Assembly (NCBI GenBank): GCA_039818945.1
Contig: JBCBSZ010000004.1
Span: 82,356 to 146,355 of the forward strand
DNA length: 64,000 nucleotides
Direction: 5' to 3'
Source: JBCBSZ01 sp039818945
GTDB lineage: Bacteria > Actinomycetota > Acidimicrobiia > Acidimicrobiales > Poriferisodalaceae
Shown here: positions 43,339 to 51,998 of the stretch, piece by piece
How positions within the stretch are numbered: position 1 is the stretch's first letter
Layout of the letters: each line of letters opens with the position of its first letter
Translations under genes and position numbers: made by a program
Notes under the pieces: generated by a model
Seen by the model: only the letters and a program-made list of their open reading frames with translations
Database searches by the model: none
What the model was told of the DNA's origin: nothing

Positions 43339-44574
43339 TCAGCGCAGCGTGTAGCGGATCGGCAGGGTCTTCGGGCCACCGACGAAGGTGGTCTTCATCG
43401 TCGTGACCGGCCCGGCCAGCTCGATCGTGTCGATGCGCGGCAGCACGTGCGAGAACAGGTTGCGGATCTCGTTGCGGGCCAGCTGGGCGCCGAGGCAATG
43501 GTGGATGCCCCACCCGAAGGCGACCTGCTGCTTCGCGTTCGACCGGGTGATGTCGAAGCGGAGCGGGTCCTCGAACACCTTCGGATCGAGGTTGGCCGCC
43601 TTGTACGAGAGGTAGATCCAGTCGCCCTTCGCGATCGGCTGGCCGCACAGCTCGGTGTCGGCCTGCGCCGTGCGCATGAAGTGTCGGACCGGTGTGGCCC
43701 AGCGGATGATCTCCTCGACGGCGTTGGCCATGAGGGACGGATCGTCCTGGAGCAGGCGGAGTTGGTCCTGATTCTGGATCAGGGCGAGCATCCCGTCGGC
43801 CATCGAGGCCGACGTCGTGTCGTGTCCGGCCGAGGCGACGATGACGTAGTAGCCGAGCGTCTCGAGATCGGGCATCGCCTCGCCGTCGATCCGGCCGTTG
43901 GCGATGAGGCTGGCCAGGTCGTCGGTCGGCTGCGCGCGCCGCTGCTCGGTGAGCGCGGAGAAGTACTGGTAGAAGTCGCCGATCACCTGCGCGATGACCT
44001 CCGGAGACGCCTCGTCCCGCTGCAGGTCGGGGTCTTCCTGACCGAACATCTCCTGGGTGAGCGTCATCATCCGGCCGTAGTCCTCCGGCGGGAGCCCGAG
44101 GATCTCGAGGATGACCTGCAGTGGATACGGCCAGGCGATCTCCGCAGCGAAGTCGAGCTCGCCGCCCCCGGCCTCCAGCTTGGCCACGGCGTCGCGGCTG
44201 AGCTCGTCCAATCGGTCGTCGAGGCGGCGGACGCTCGCCGGCTTGAACCAGTCGTTGGTCAGCGCCCGGTACTTGCCGTGTTGTGGCTCGTCCATGTGGA
44301 TGAGCGTCTTGATCTCGATCTGGCGCTCCGCGAACGCCTGCTCGTTGCCCAGGACCGACTCGGGCTCGTTGGTGAAGGTCGTGTGGTCGCGCTCGACCTC
44401 CTTGAGCGTGGCGTGGTCGATGAGCGCCCAGAAGGGGGAGAAGCCCTCGCGCTCGATGCGGTGGATGCCGGCCCGCTCGTGGAGCTCCACCGCGGTGCGG
44501 CTCCAGTCGGCCAGGTCCCCCCACCGGTGGTTGTCGGTGAAGATGTCGTCTGCTGCCGGCGCACCCGTGCTCAT
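43339..44574 (-). CDS. cytochrome P450 (CYP125/142-like group)
   Basis: A 411-aa P450. I-helix VASAGHDTTSASMADG, K-helix EEIIRWATPV, and heme loop FGWGIHHCLGAQLARNE with Cys about residue 360. The FKPASVRRLDDRL and MDEPQHGKYRAL segments resemble actinobacterial sterol/fatty-acid P450s. A GAGGGGG site precedes the ATG. It is divergent from a cupin/TetR pair with a shared 163-base control region, so that TetR is its likely regulator. Confidence 0.92.
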   Translation of the reverse strand: MSTGAPAADDIFTDNHRWGDLADWSRTAVELHERAGIHRIEREGFSPFWALIDHATLKEVERDHTTFTNEPESVLGNEQAFAERQIEIKTLIHMDEPQHGKYRALTNDWFKPASVRRLDDRLDELSRDAVAKLEAGGGELDFAAEIAWPYPLQVILEILGLPPEDYGRMMTLTQEMFGQEDPDLQRDEASPEVIAQVIGDFYQYFSALTEQRRAQPTDDLASLIANGRIDGEAMPDLETLGYYVIVASAGHDTTSASMADGMLALIQNQDQLRLLQDDPSLMANAVEEIIRWATPVRHFMRTAQADTELCGQPIAKGDWIYLSYKAANLDPKVFEDPLRFDITRSNAKQQVAFGWGIHHCLGAQLARNEIRNLFSHVLPRIDTIELAGPVTTMKTTFVGGPKTLPIRYTLR

Positions 44575-44650
44575 GGCGTCCCCCTCGGATCCGCCCCGAT
44601 CGCAGCACGCCGGATGCCGCCGCGTCCAAGCCGTCGCTCGAAATGGTTGC

Positions 44651-44701
44651 ATTCACCTGCAGCGAATCGTATGGTGATTTCTGCTGCAGCCAAGTGCAGT
44701 G
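44651..44701. promoter_or_regulatory. repeated TGCAG element between P450 and cupin genes
   Basis: ATTcaccTGCAGCgAA (44651-44666) and ATTtctgcTGCAGCcAA (44677-44693) are imperfect direct repeats with TGCAGC blocks 27 bases apart, followed by TGCAGTG (44695-44701). They are centred between the divergent starts at 44574 and 44738. They are plausible sites for the TetR protein of 45166. Confidence 0.45.
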
Positions 44702-44737
44702 AAAAGGCATCGGACGAGACTCCGGGCGGAGGACACC

Positions 44738-45169
44738 ATGACGGCAGTGATCAACCACCTCGACACCAGCGACGACCTCACCGTGATCGGCGAGTCCATG
44801 CGGCCGCTGCTCACCAACGAGATGGGGTCGAGCATCGAGATCTACGACACCACCGGCCGGACCGACATGGGTCCGCCGCCGCACCAGCACGACTGGGACG
44901 AGATCTACGTGATGCTCGAGGGCGAGCTCGACGTCGTGATCGGCGACGAGGCGCCGCGCCGCCTGGCGCCGGGTGCGGTGGCGTTCGTACCCGGCGGGAC
45001 GACGCACGCCTACCGGATCGCGTCCGACGGCACGCGGTTCCTCACCATCTTGTCGACGGGCAACGGGCTGTCCTTCTTCCGGCAGATGGACGAAGAGGTG
45101 AGCTTCCCTCCCGACCTCGGCGACGTCGTGCGCATCGCGACCGGCCACGGGATCGAGTTCGCCGGGTGA
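44738..45169 (+). CDS. cupin-domain protein
   Basis: A 143-aa single cupin. The metal ligands are visible in PPPHQHDWDEIYVMLEGELDVVIGD (HxH-x4-E) and in the second motif PGGTTHAYRI. Small cupins may be metal-dependent isomerases, dioxygenases or sensors. A GGAGGA site lies five bases before the ATG, preferred over the upstream ATG at 44699. The stop overlaps the TetR start by GTGA. Confidence 0.85.
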   Translation: MTAVINHLDTSDDLTVIGESMRPLLTNEMGSSIEIYDTTGRTDMGPPPHQHDWDEIYVMLEGELDVVIGDEAPRRLAPGAVAFVPGGTTHAYRIASDGTRFLTILSTGNGLSFFRQMDEEVSFPPDLGDVVRIATGHGIEFAG

Positions 45170-45762
45170 CCTCGACCCGGCGATACGTGAGCCCGCTGCG
45201 GGAGGCCCAGGCCCGGGCCACCCGCGACGCGATCGTCGACGCCTTCATCGAGCAGCTCCAGGAGCCGGGACGCACGCAGTTGTCCCCGACCGACGCCGCG
45301 GCGAGCGCCGGTTGCTCGGTGCGGACGGTGCACAGCCACTTCCCGACGACCGAGAGCCGCATCAGCGCCATCGCCGAGGCGCTGGAGGGGATGCTCTTCC
45401 CCGATGGGCTCACGCTGCCCGAGACCGCTGACGACCTGCCCGAGCACTATCGGCTCATCCACGCCCGTGCGATCCGCGGGGAGGTCTCGACGAACCTCCT
45501 CAACCAGACGAGCGAGGCGTGGCGGGCGGTGCGGGCCGAGCGCCGGGCCGACCGGCTGGACGCCGTCCGCCGATGCGTCGAGGGGATCGGGGCGCCGCGC
45601 GAGGCGACCGATGACGCCACCGCCATGCTCCTCGTGCTGGCCGGCGGCGAGATCTCGGTGACCATGCGCGACCAGTTCGACGTCGACATCGAGCGGATCC
45701 CCGACATCGTCGCCGACACCGTGACCGGCATCCTCGACCGACTGCGGTCGGCTGCCGAGTAG
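45166..45762 (+). CDS. TetR-family transcriptional regulator
   Basis: A 198-aa regulator. The helix-turn-helix is ATRDAIVDAFIEQLQEPGRTQLSPTDAAASAGCSVRTVHSHFPTTESRI. It is coupled to the cupin gene by a 4-nt overlap and lies next to the divergent P450, so P450 and cupin expression are probably its targets through the TGCAG elements at 44651-44701. Confidence 0.87.
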   Translation: MTSTRRYVSPLREAQARATRDAIVDAFIEQLQEPGRTQLSPTDAAASAGCSVRTVHSHFPTTESRISAIAEALEGMLFPDGLTLPETADDLPEHYRLIHARAIRGEVSTNLLNQTSEAWRAVRAERRADRLDAVRRCVEGIGAPREATDDATAMLLVLAGGEISVTMRDQFDVDIERIPDIVADTVTGILDRLRSAAE

Positions 45763-45797
45763 CGGGTCGGGTCGGTGTGCCGTGCTACACCGGCGGC

Positions 45798-46580
45798 GTG
45801 ACCGACCCCTACTTCCGTCCCGTCGACGGTGCCCTCGCGCCCCGGCCCCACGCCCACGCGCCCTGGGGTGACGACATGCTCCATGGCCGCCTGCTCGGCG
45901 GGCTGGCGGCCCGAGCGCTCGAGGCCGAGCTCGGCGCGCCCGGTTGGCGTGGCGCCCGCTTGACCGTCGATCTGTTCCGCCCGGCCGCGATGGCGCCGGT
46001 GGAGATCGAGGTGCGGATGGTCCGGTCGGGGCGGCGCATCCGGGTCGCGGACGCGCTGCTGCGCTGCGACGGTCACGACGTTGGTCGGGCGACCGGGGTG
46101 TTCCTCGCCGAGAGCGAGGAGCCGCCCGGTGTGATCTGGCGGCCGGAGAGCGAAGCCTGGCCCGACCCGGACGAGATCGACGCAGCGGACGATCCGGGGT
46201 CGCCCGATCAGACCGGCTGGTGGTTCCGTCCGGTCCGTGGCTCCTTCTACGGGGCGGAGCAGGCGCGCCTCTGGACGAACGAGACGGCGCTGCTCGTTGA
46301 CGGCGAGGAGCTCTCGCCGTTCGTGCGAACCGCGGTGTCGAGCGACATCGCCTGCCCGCTCGCCAACAGCAGCGACGAGGGCCTCTTCTACATCAACGCC
46401 GATTTCACGGTCCTCATCGGGCGGCTCCCGGTGGGCGACTGGGTCGGGCTGGAGGTCGCCCAGCAGATCGCCGCCGACGGGGTGTCGATGGGGTCCTGCA
46501 CGCTGTTCGACCGCGACGGTCCGTTCGCCACGAGCGGCGGCGTGTCGCTCGCCCGGCCGCCGCTCGTGCCCGACGCCTGA
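45798..46580 (+). CDS. acyl-CoA thioesterase-like protein (double hotdog)
   Basis: A 260-aa paralogue of the protein at 650. The early HAPWGDDMLHGRLLGGLAARALE segment, LTVDLFRPAAMAPVEIEVRMVRSGRRI and a second hotdog with SDEGLFYINADFTV are seen. The GTG at 45798 is preferred to 45777 because TACACC lies six bases before it. Probably it hydrolyses an acyl-CoA in lipid turnover. Confidence 0.75.
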   Translation: MTDPYFRPVDGALAPRPHAHAPWGDDMLHGRLLGGLAARALEAELGAPGWRGARLTVDLFRPAAMAPVEIEVRMVRSGRRIRVADALLRCDGHDVGRATGVFLAESEEPPGVIWRPESEAWPDPDEIDAADDPGSPDQTGWWFRPVRGSFYGAEQARLWTNETALLVDGEELSPFVRTAVSSDIACPLANSSDEGLFYINADFTVLIGRLPVGDWVGLEVAQQIAADGVSMGSCTLFDRDGPFATSGGVSLARPPLVPDA

Positions 46581-46586
46581 CGCCGC

Positions 46587-47399
46587 TCAGCGGATGCGGG
46601 GCATGACCGGCGGCGCCTTCGCGACCCGACCCTCGCCGATGGCGAGCGCCTGCTCGGCGTAGTGCTCCTGGGGGAGGATCCAGAACTGGTCCGCCTCGAT
46701 CGCGTCGCAGACGATCGCCGCGACGTCTGCGGGGGTGAGCGTCTCCTCGTAGTTGTCGCCGAAGTCCTCCTGCAGCTCGACCGACCCCGGCTCGGTGCCG
46801 GGTCGGTTGCGCTCGCTCGTGTTGATGTTGGTCGCCACGACCCCCGGGCACAGCACCGAGGCGCTGAGCGCCGTCGGCGCCAGCTCGTGCCAGATCGACT
46901 GGGTCATGCCGACCACGGCGTGCTTGGCCGCCACGTACGAGGCGATGTTCGGGAACCCGAAGATCCCGGCCGTCGATGCCGTGTTGACCAGGTGACCCGG
47001 CCGACCGAGCTCGCGCATGCGCGGGACGAAGGCGTGCATCCCGTGCACGACGCCCCAGAGGTCGACGTCGATGACCCACCGCCAGTCGTCGAGGGAGGAG
47101 AAGGCGTCGCCGAACGCCACCACCCCGGCGTTGTTGCACAGCACGTCGACGTGGCCCCGCCAGCCGAACGCCTCGTCGGCCGCCGCCTGCATCGACTCCA
47201 TCGAGGTGACGTCGCACTCGATGCCCGTGGCGTCGAGGCCGGCGCCGCGGAGCCCGTCGACGGCCGCCCCGAGCGCCGTGGCCTCGATGTCCGCGGCGAT
47301 CACGGCGAGTCCCCGGCGGCCGAGCTCGTGGCACAGCCCGAGCCCGATCCCGCTCGCACCTCCCGTGACGAACGCGACCTGGTCCGCTCCGAGCTGCAT
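46587..47399 (-). CDS. short-chain dehydrogenase/reductase
   Basis: A 270-aa classical SDR. NAD(P) motif FVTGGASGIGLGL, acidic ECDVT, NNAGVV, catalytic Ser in NTASTAGIFG and the YVAAKHA Tyr/Lys pair. Asp after the second strand (IAADIEAT) points to NAD(H). It oxidises or reduces an unknown alcohol/ketone, perhaps with the thioesterase ending a few bases away on the opposite strand. Confidence 0.92.
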   Translation of the reverse strand: MQLGADQVAFVTGGASGIGLGLCHELGRRGLAVIAADIEATALGAAVDGLRGAGLDATGIECDVTSMESMQAAADEAFGWRGHVDVLCNNAGVVAFGDAFSSLDDWRWVIDVDLWGVVHGMHAFVPRMRELGRPGHLVNTASTAGIFGFPNIASYVAAKHAVVGMTQSIWHELAPTALSASVLCPGVVATNINTSERNRPGTEPGSVELQEDFGDNYEETLTPADVAAIVCDAIEADQFWILPQEHYAEQALAIGEGRVAKAPPVMPRIR

Positions 47400-47477
47400 C
47401 GATGTCCCCTCCTGGTGAGTCCCGGGCAGGATCTTGGCATCGCTCGGGCATCGGTCCCGACGTCGTAGCGTGACGCC

Positions 47478-48182
47478 GTGACCCTCCAGCCGTTCCCCGA
47501 GGACTGGGAGCGGGCGCTCGCCGTGGTGGCCCATCCCGACGACATGGAGTACGGCGCGGCAGCCGCCGTCGCCCGCTGGACCGGCCAGGGCAAGGCCGTC
47601 GCGTACGTCATGGTCACCGACGGCGAGGCCGGCATCGTCTCGCGTCCGCCGGCCGAGGTGGGTCCGCTGCGCCGGGCCGAGCAGCGGGCCGCCTGTGACG
47701 CGGTCGGCGTCGAGGTCCTCGAGTTCCTCGGCCTGCCCGACGGTCTCGTGGTCGAGGGTCTCGAGCTCCGGGCGGTGCTCTGCGAGCTCGTCCGCCGGCA
47801 CCGGCCCGAGGTCGTGCTGTCCATCAACCACCGCGACTCGTGGGGTGGCCCCAGCTGGAACCACCCGGACCACCGGGCCGTCGGTCGCTGCCTGCTCGAC
47901 GCCGTGCGCGACGCTGCGAACCCCTGGATCTTCCCCGAGGCCGGCGACCCGTGGGACGGGGTTCGGCTCACCGCGTTCAACGGCAGCCCGGAGCCGACGC
48001 ACGGCGTCGAGGTCACCGACACGTTCGCCGCCGGCGTCACCTCGTTGGCCTGCCACGAGCTCTACCTGCGGGAGCTCGGCGGCGACATGGCCTCGCCGGA
48101 CGACTTCCTCCGCCCTCACGCCGTCGCCGCAGGAGCGTCGCTGGGCGTGGAGCTGGCGACGACGTTCGAGGTCGTCGGGTGA
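47478..48182 (+). CDS. PIG-L/LmbE-family deacetylase
   Basis: A 234-aa zinc-dependent deacetylase. VVAHPDDMEYG gives two zinc ligands and the base Asp, and NHPDHRAVG the third His. Relatives remove acetyl groups from GlcNAc-inositol (MshB), mycothiol conjugates (Mca) or natural products. It is shorter than Mca. TAGCGT (47466-47471) lies six bases before the GTG, marking a leaderless start. Confidence 0.9.
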   Translation: MTLQPFPEDWERALAVVAHPDDMEYGAAAAVARWTGQGKAVAYVMVTDGEAGIVSRPPAEVGPLRRAEQRAACDAVGVEVLEFLGLPDGLVVEGLELRAVLCELVRRHRPEVVLSINHRDSWGGPSWNHPDHRAVGRCLLDAVRDAANPWIFPEAGDPWDGVRLTAFNGSPEPTHGVEVTDTFAAGVTSLACHELYLRELGGDMASPDDFLRPHAVAAGASLGVELATTFEVVG

Positions 48183-48249
48183 GCTCCTACGCCGGGCGCA
48201 GGGAGTAGGTCAGCACGGCGCTGCCGGCGGCGACCGGGTGACCGTGGAC

Positions 48250-48273
48250 AACATACCGACCGGTTGGTATGTT
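48250..48273. promoter_or_regulatory. 24-bp operator palindrome for the VOC-TetR operon
   Basis: AACATACC on the left and GGTATGTT on the right are perfect complements, and the central ACCGGT is itself palindromic. Only the pair at 48258/48265 breaks full symmetry. It lies 25 bases before the VOC gene. Its size and symmetry are typical of a TetR dimer pair. Confidence 0.8.
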
Positions 48274-48298
48274 CGCCAGCGCGATCGAGGAGGACGCC

Positions 48299-48748
48299 AT
48301 GCCGGAGATCACCCCGAACCTCTGGTTCGACGGCCAGGGACTGGAGGCGGCGCGCTGGTACGTGTCGCTGTTCCCCAACTCCCGCGTCACCAACGTGATG
48401 GGGGAGCCCGATGCACCGGTGACGGTGGACTTCGAGCTGGACGGTCGGCCGTTCACCGCCATCAACGGCGGGCCGCAGTTCACCTTCGACGAGGCGATCT
48501 CGTTCGCCATCCCGTGTGCCGACCAGGCCGAGGCCGACCGGTACTGGGCCGCCCTCACCGACGGCGGCACCGAGAGCCGGTGCGGCTGGCTGCGGGACCG
48601 CTACGGCGTGTCGTGGCAGGTCATCCCCGAGGGGCTGGCGGAGCTGCTGGGCGACCCCGACCCCGAGCGGGCGAAGCGAGCCACCGAGGCCATGCTCGGG
48701 ATGTCGCGGATCGACCTCGACGCCATCCGGGCAGCCGCCGATGGGTGA
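48299..48748 (+). CDS. VOC/PhnB-like protein
   Basis: A 149-aa protein with the PhnB/3-demethylubiquinone-methyltransferase-like VOC pattern: ITPNLWFDGQGLEAARWYVSLFPNSRVTNV, then FTFDEAISFAIPCADQAEADRYWAALTDGG and GWLRDRYGVSWQVIPEGLAELL. Function is unknown. GAGGAGG at 48286-48292 selects the ATG at 48299. The 3' end overlaps the TetR gene by 8 nt, and both are under the 48250 palindrome. Confidence 0.85.
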   Translation: MPEITPNLWFDGQGLEAARWYVSLFPNSRVTNVMGEPDAPVTVDFELDGRPFTAINGGPQFTFDEAISFAIPCADQAEADRYWAALTDGGTESRCGWLRDRYGVSWQVIPEGLAELLGDPDPERAKRATEAMLGMSRIDLDAIRAAADG

Positions 48749-49370
48749 GCCGTCCGTTCGTCGCCGGCCCGACCGCGGCGAGGCCCGCACCGCGCTGCTC
48801 GACGCCGCCGTTCGCATCATCCGGCGCCAGGGCCTCCACGCCACGTCCGTCGACCAGCTCTGCGCCGAGGCGGGCGTGACCAAGGGCGCGTTCTTCCACC
48901 ACTTCGCGTCCAAGGAGGAGCTGGCCGTGGCCGCGGCCGAGCACTGGTCGGTGACGACCGGCGCGCTCTTCGCTGCGGCGCCGTACCACGACCACGCCGA
49001 TCCGGCTGACCGCGTCCTCGGCTACCTCGACTTCCGGGCGTCGCGGATCGCCGGCCGGCCCGCCGAGTACACGTGCCTGGTCGGCACCATGACGCAGGAG
49101 GCCTTCGAGACCAGCGTGGCCGTGCGGGACGCGTGCGCCGACAGCATCTTCGGCCACGCCGACACCCTGGAGGACGATCTCGCCGCCGCGCTCGACGCGG
49201 TCGACCACGACGCCGACATCACGGCGTCGAGCCTCGCCCGCCACACCCAGACCGTCCTCCAGGGCGCCTTCGTGCTGTCCAAGGCCGCCGACGACCCAGC
49301 TCTGGTCCTCGAGGCGATCGGTCACCTCCGCCGCTACCTCGCCTGCGTCCTCGGCCGGGAGACCTGCTGA
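48741..49370 (+). CDS. TetR-family transcriptional regulator
   Basis: A 209-aa regulator. Helix-turn-helix ALLDAAVRIIRRQGLHATSVDQLCAEAGVTKGAFFHHFASKEELAVAA. A Cys in EYTCLVGTMTQEAFETS sits in the ligand domain at the place used by several cysteine-sensing TetR proteins. It is co-transcribed with the VOC gene and is likely to repress it through 48250-48273. Confidence 0.9.
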   Translation: MGEPSVRRRPDRGEARTALLDAAVRIIRRQGLHATSVDQLCAEAGVTKGAFFHHFASKEELAVAAAEHWSVTTGALFAAAPYHDHADPADRVLGYLDFRASRIAGRPAEYTCLVGTMTQEAFETSVAVRDACADSIFGHADTLEDDLAAALDAVDHDADITASSLARHTQTVLQGAFVLSKAADDPALVLEAIGHLRRYLACVLGRETC

Positions 49371-49371
49371 G

Positions 49372-50058
49372 GTGGCCACCTTCCTGCTCCTCCACGGTGC
49401 CGCGTCGAGCGGCTGGTACTGGCACCGGGTTGAGTCGCTGCTAGTGGCCGCCGGCCACCGGGTCGTCGCCCCGGATCTCCCCGCCGACGATCCCGACGCC
49501 GGGATCGACCGCTACGTCGCCACGGCGCTCGACGCGCTGGGCGAGGGTGCGGAGGATGGTGGGCTCGTGGTCGTCGCCCAGTCGATGGCCGGCGTCTTCG
49601 CCCCCGTGCTCGCGACCCGCCGGGCGACCGACCACCTCGTCCTCCTCGCGGCGATGGTGCCGGTGCCCGGCGAGCGTGGCCACGACTGGTGGGGTGCCGT
49701 CGGGCAGGCGGAGGCGCAGCGGCGGCGGTTCGTCGGGCTCGGCCTCGACCCGTCGCAGGTCGACGACCCCGACGTCGTCTACGGCCACGACGTCCCGGCC
49801 GAGGTCTGGATCGAGGCCGGCCGGCGCGTCCGCGAGCAGAGCGGCCGCCCCTTCGGCGACCCGTGCCCGATCGAGTGCTGGCCGTCGGTGCCGACGACGG
49901 TCGTGGCGGCCGCCGACGATCGCCTCTTCCCGCTCGAGCTGCAGCGTCGAGTGGCGCACGAACGGCTCGGGCTCAAGGTCGTGGTGGTGCCGGGTGGGCA
50001 CCTACCGGCGCTCAGCGAGCCGTCGGCCGTGGCTGAGGTGCTGCTGGGGGTGGCGTGA
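49372..50058 (+). CDS. alpha/beta hydrolase (salicylate-esterase-like)
   Basis: A 228-aa compact hydrolase. Oxyanion motif FLLLHGAASSGWYWHRV, nucleophile elbow VVAQSMAGVF with Ser, an acid in AAADDRLFP and His in VPGGHLPALSEP. The short form lacking a large lid resembles plant-type methylesterases. The GTG start lies one base after the TetR stop; the stop overlaps the SMP-30 gene. The natural substrate is unknown. Confidence 0.85.
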   Translation: MATFLLLHGAASSGWYWHRVESLLVAAGHRVVAPDLPADDPDAGIDRYVATALDALGEGAEDGGLVVVAQSMAGVFAPVLATRRATDHLVLLAAMVPVPGERGHDWWGAVGQAEAQRRRFVGLGLDPSQVDDPDVVYGHDVPAEVWIEAGRRVREQSGRPFGDPCPIECWPSVPTTVVAAADDRLFPLELQRRVAHERLGLKVVVVPGGHLPALSEPSAVAEVLLGVA

Positions 50059-50888
50059 TGACCGGCGCCGTGCCGGGCCGACCCGTGCCCGTCGTCGAGG
50101 GCCTCGGGCTCGGTGAGTCGCCCCGATGGCGTGATGGCCGGGTCTGGTTCTGCGACTGGCTCGAGGGTCAGGTGATGAGCGTGACCCCCGACGGCGCCGA
50201 CCGGATTGTGCACGCGGAGCTCGACGGCTTCCCGATCTGCATCGACTGGGACGTCGAGGGGCACCTGCTCTTCGTCGACGGTGCCGGCCGGCGCGTCCTC
50301 CGCCGAGTGGACGGCGGCGGGACCGAGCTCGTCGCGGAGCTCTCGTCGATCTCGGATCGCCCGTGGAACGAGATCGCCGCGCATCCGTCGGGTCGCGTCT
50401 ACGTGAACGGCGTCGGCTTCGACCTGCTGGCCGGCGAGCCGCCCGCGATGGGGCAGATCGCTGTCATCGAGCCCGATGGCACGGCTCGTGCGGTCGCCGG
50501 CGATCTCGCCTTCCCGAACGGGATGGTGTTCGTCGACGGTGGGAGGCGGCTGGTCGTCGCCGAGTCCCACGCCGGTCGCCTGACGTCGTTCGCCGTGACC
50601 TCGTCCGGCGAGTTGGTCGACCGGTCGACCATCGCCGACCTGCCGGGGAGCGCACCGGACGGGCTGGCGGCGGCGCCAGACGGTTCGATCTGGTACGCCG
50701 ACGTCCCCAACCGGCACTGCCGACGCATCGACCCGACCGGAGCGGTCGCCGAGACCGTGCCCGTCGATCGAGGGTGCTTCTCGTGCGCCCTGTCGCCGGC
50801 CGGCACGCTCTTCGTGACGGCGACGGTGTGGGACGACCGCACGTTCGCCTCGCGACGAGGTGTGTTGCTGCGCGTCGATCGCTGCTAA
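50058..50888 (+). CDS. SMP-30/gluconolactonase-family lactonase
   Basis: A 276-aa six-bladed beta-propeller. GESPRWRDGRVWFCDW with metal Glu, NEIAAHPSGRVYVNG with metal Asn, PNGMVFVDGGRRLVVAES, and APDGLAAAPDGSIWYAD with metal Asp. Such proteins hydrolyse sugar or other lactones using a divalent metal. The ATG overlaps the upstream hydrolase stop, so the two hydrolases may act in sequence on an ester/lactone. Confidence 0.9.
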   Translation: MTGAVPGRPVPVVEGLGLGESPRWRDGRVWFCDWLEGQVMSVTPDGADRIVHAELDGFPICIDWDVEGHLLFVDGAGRRVLRRVDGGGTELVAELSSISDRPWNEIAAHPSGRVYVNGVGFDLLAGEPPAMGQIAVIEPDGTARAVAGDLAFPNGMVFVDGGRRLVVAESHAGRLTSFAVTSSGELVDRSTIADLPGSAPDGLAAAPDGSIWYADVPNRHCRRIDPTGAVAETVPVDRGCFSCALSPAGTLFVTATVWDDRTFASRRGVLLRVDRC

Positions 50889-50892
50889 TCGA

Positions 50893-51507
50893 TCAGGCTC
50901 GCACGACGCTGAACGCGAAGTCGCGGCCCCATCCCCGGAAGAGCGCGAGGTGGATCCAGAGCCGGGCGTGGTCCTCGACCATCGAGATCGCGTCGGCGTC
51001 GCCGAGGTCCGCGACGTCGAAGCCCAGCTCGCTGGCCAGCTCGACCACGACCGCGCGGCCGGGCTCGTCGCCGGCGACCGGGAGGAACGCCGAAGCGCCG
51101 CCGATGTCGCCGTCGTCGAGGTGCTCGGCGCCGATGGTGTTGAAGGCCTTCACGACGTCCAGCCCCTGGGGGACGAGCGAGGCGACGTAGGCGCCGACGG
51201 TGTCGAAGCCGCCGGGCACGGGGGCGCGCACGGCGTTGGTCGCATCGACGACGACCTGTCCCGGTCGCAGGGGGAGCGATGCGACGAGCTCGGCGAGCGC
51301 ACCCACCGGCACCGCGATGACCACGACGTCGGCGGAGCCCGCCGCCTCGGCGCTGGTGGCGACGTCCACGCCGTCGGACCGGCCGCCGTGCTTCGGGTCG
51401 GCCGGATCGCGGACGCCGAGGGTCACCCGATGCCCGACGCGGCGCAGGCCCGTCGCGAGGGCCGTGCCCACGTTGCCGGCACCGATCACTGCGATGTCAC
51501 GGGGCAT
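50893..51507 (-). CDS. F420-dependent NADP reductase-like oxidoreductase
   Basis: A 204-aa Rossmann protein with the dinucleotide motif IAVIGAGNVGTALATGLRRVGHRVTLGVRD, where Arg in VRD suits NADP. VVIAVPVGAL and VVDATNA are typical of the F420H2:NADP oxidoreductase (Fno/NpdG) and ProC-like branch. Whether F420 or another substrate is used cannot be seen. A near-perfect AGGAGGAGGT ribosome site precedes the ATG at 51507. Confidence 0.8.
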   Translation of the reverse strand: MPRDIAVIGAGNVGTALATGLRRVGHRVTLGVRDPADPKHGGRSDGVDVATSAEAAGSADVVVIAVPVGALAELVASLPLRPGQVVVDATNAVRAPVPGGFDTVGAYVASLVPQGLDVVKAFNTIGAEHLDDGDIGGASAFLPVAGDEPGRAVVVELASELGFDVADLGDADAISMVEDHARLWIHLALFRGWGRDFAFSVVRA

Positions 51508-51685
51508 CGCGCACCTCCTCCTTCAGAAACGTTACCGCATCGTATCGCAATTCAGGTGAGTGAGCGTGGCGATCGTCCGCCGACGGCGTTGTTGTGCGTC
51601 CGTCGGCCGACGGGAGGGCACGGAGAGTGCTCGCCCAACCACATAAAGCAGTACAGTGGGTCGACCGACGACGCGGGAGCACGAC

Positions 51686-51997
51686 ATGGCCTACCGGCGA
51701 GCCGATGGCGTCACCTTCGAGGTGTCGGGTGAGCGCGCCATGCTGCTCGACGCCGCGGGTGCGACGCTGACGACGTTGAACCCGACCGGGACGGCCGTCT
51801 GGCGGGCGCTCGACGGCAGTCGTGGGCCCGAGGAGCTCACCGCCCTGCTCGCCGAGGTCCACCCCGATGTCCCGGCGACGGCGCTGCGGTCCGACGTCGA
51901 GGACTTCCTCCAGGTGCTCGCCGCCGATGAGCTGATCGAGCCGGTCGATCGAGCATGCCGTCGGGGGGTCGAGATCGGCGCGGACGCCGAGCGCTGA
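51686..51997 (+). CDS. PqqD-like RiPP recognition element (RRE) protein
   Basis: A 103-aa protein. FEVSGERAMLLDAAGATLTTLNPTGTAVWRALDGSRGPEELTALLAEVHPDVPATALRSDVEDFLQVLAADELIE is the PqqD fold: three strands then winged helices. PqqD-type domains bind leader peptides of ribosomally made, modified peptides. It is followed two bases later by an ABC ATPase and, beyond the permease, by a YxxP-leader peptide gene, which is its likely client. Confidence 0.88.
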   Translation: MAYRRADGVTFEVSGERAMLLDAAGATLTTLNPTGTAVWRALDGSRGPEELTALLAEVHPDVPATALRSDVEDFLQVLAADELIEPVDRACRRGVEIGADAER

Positions 51998-51998
51998 G

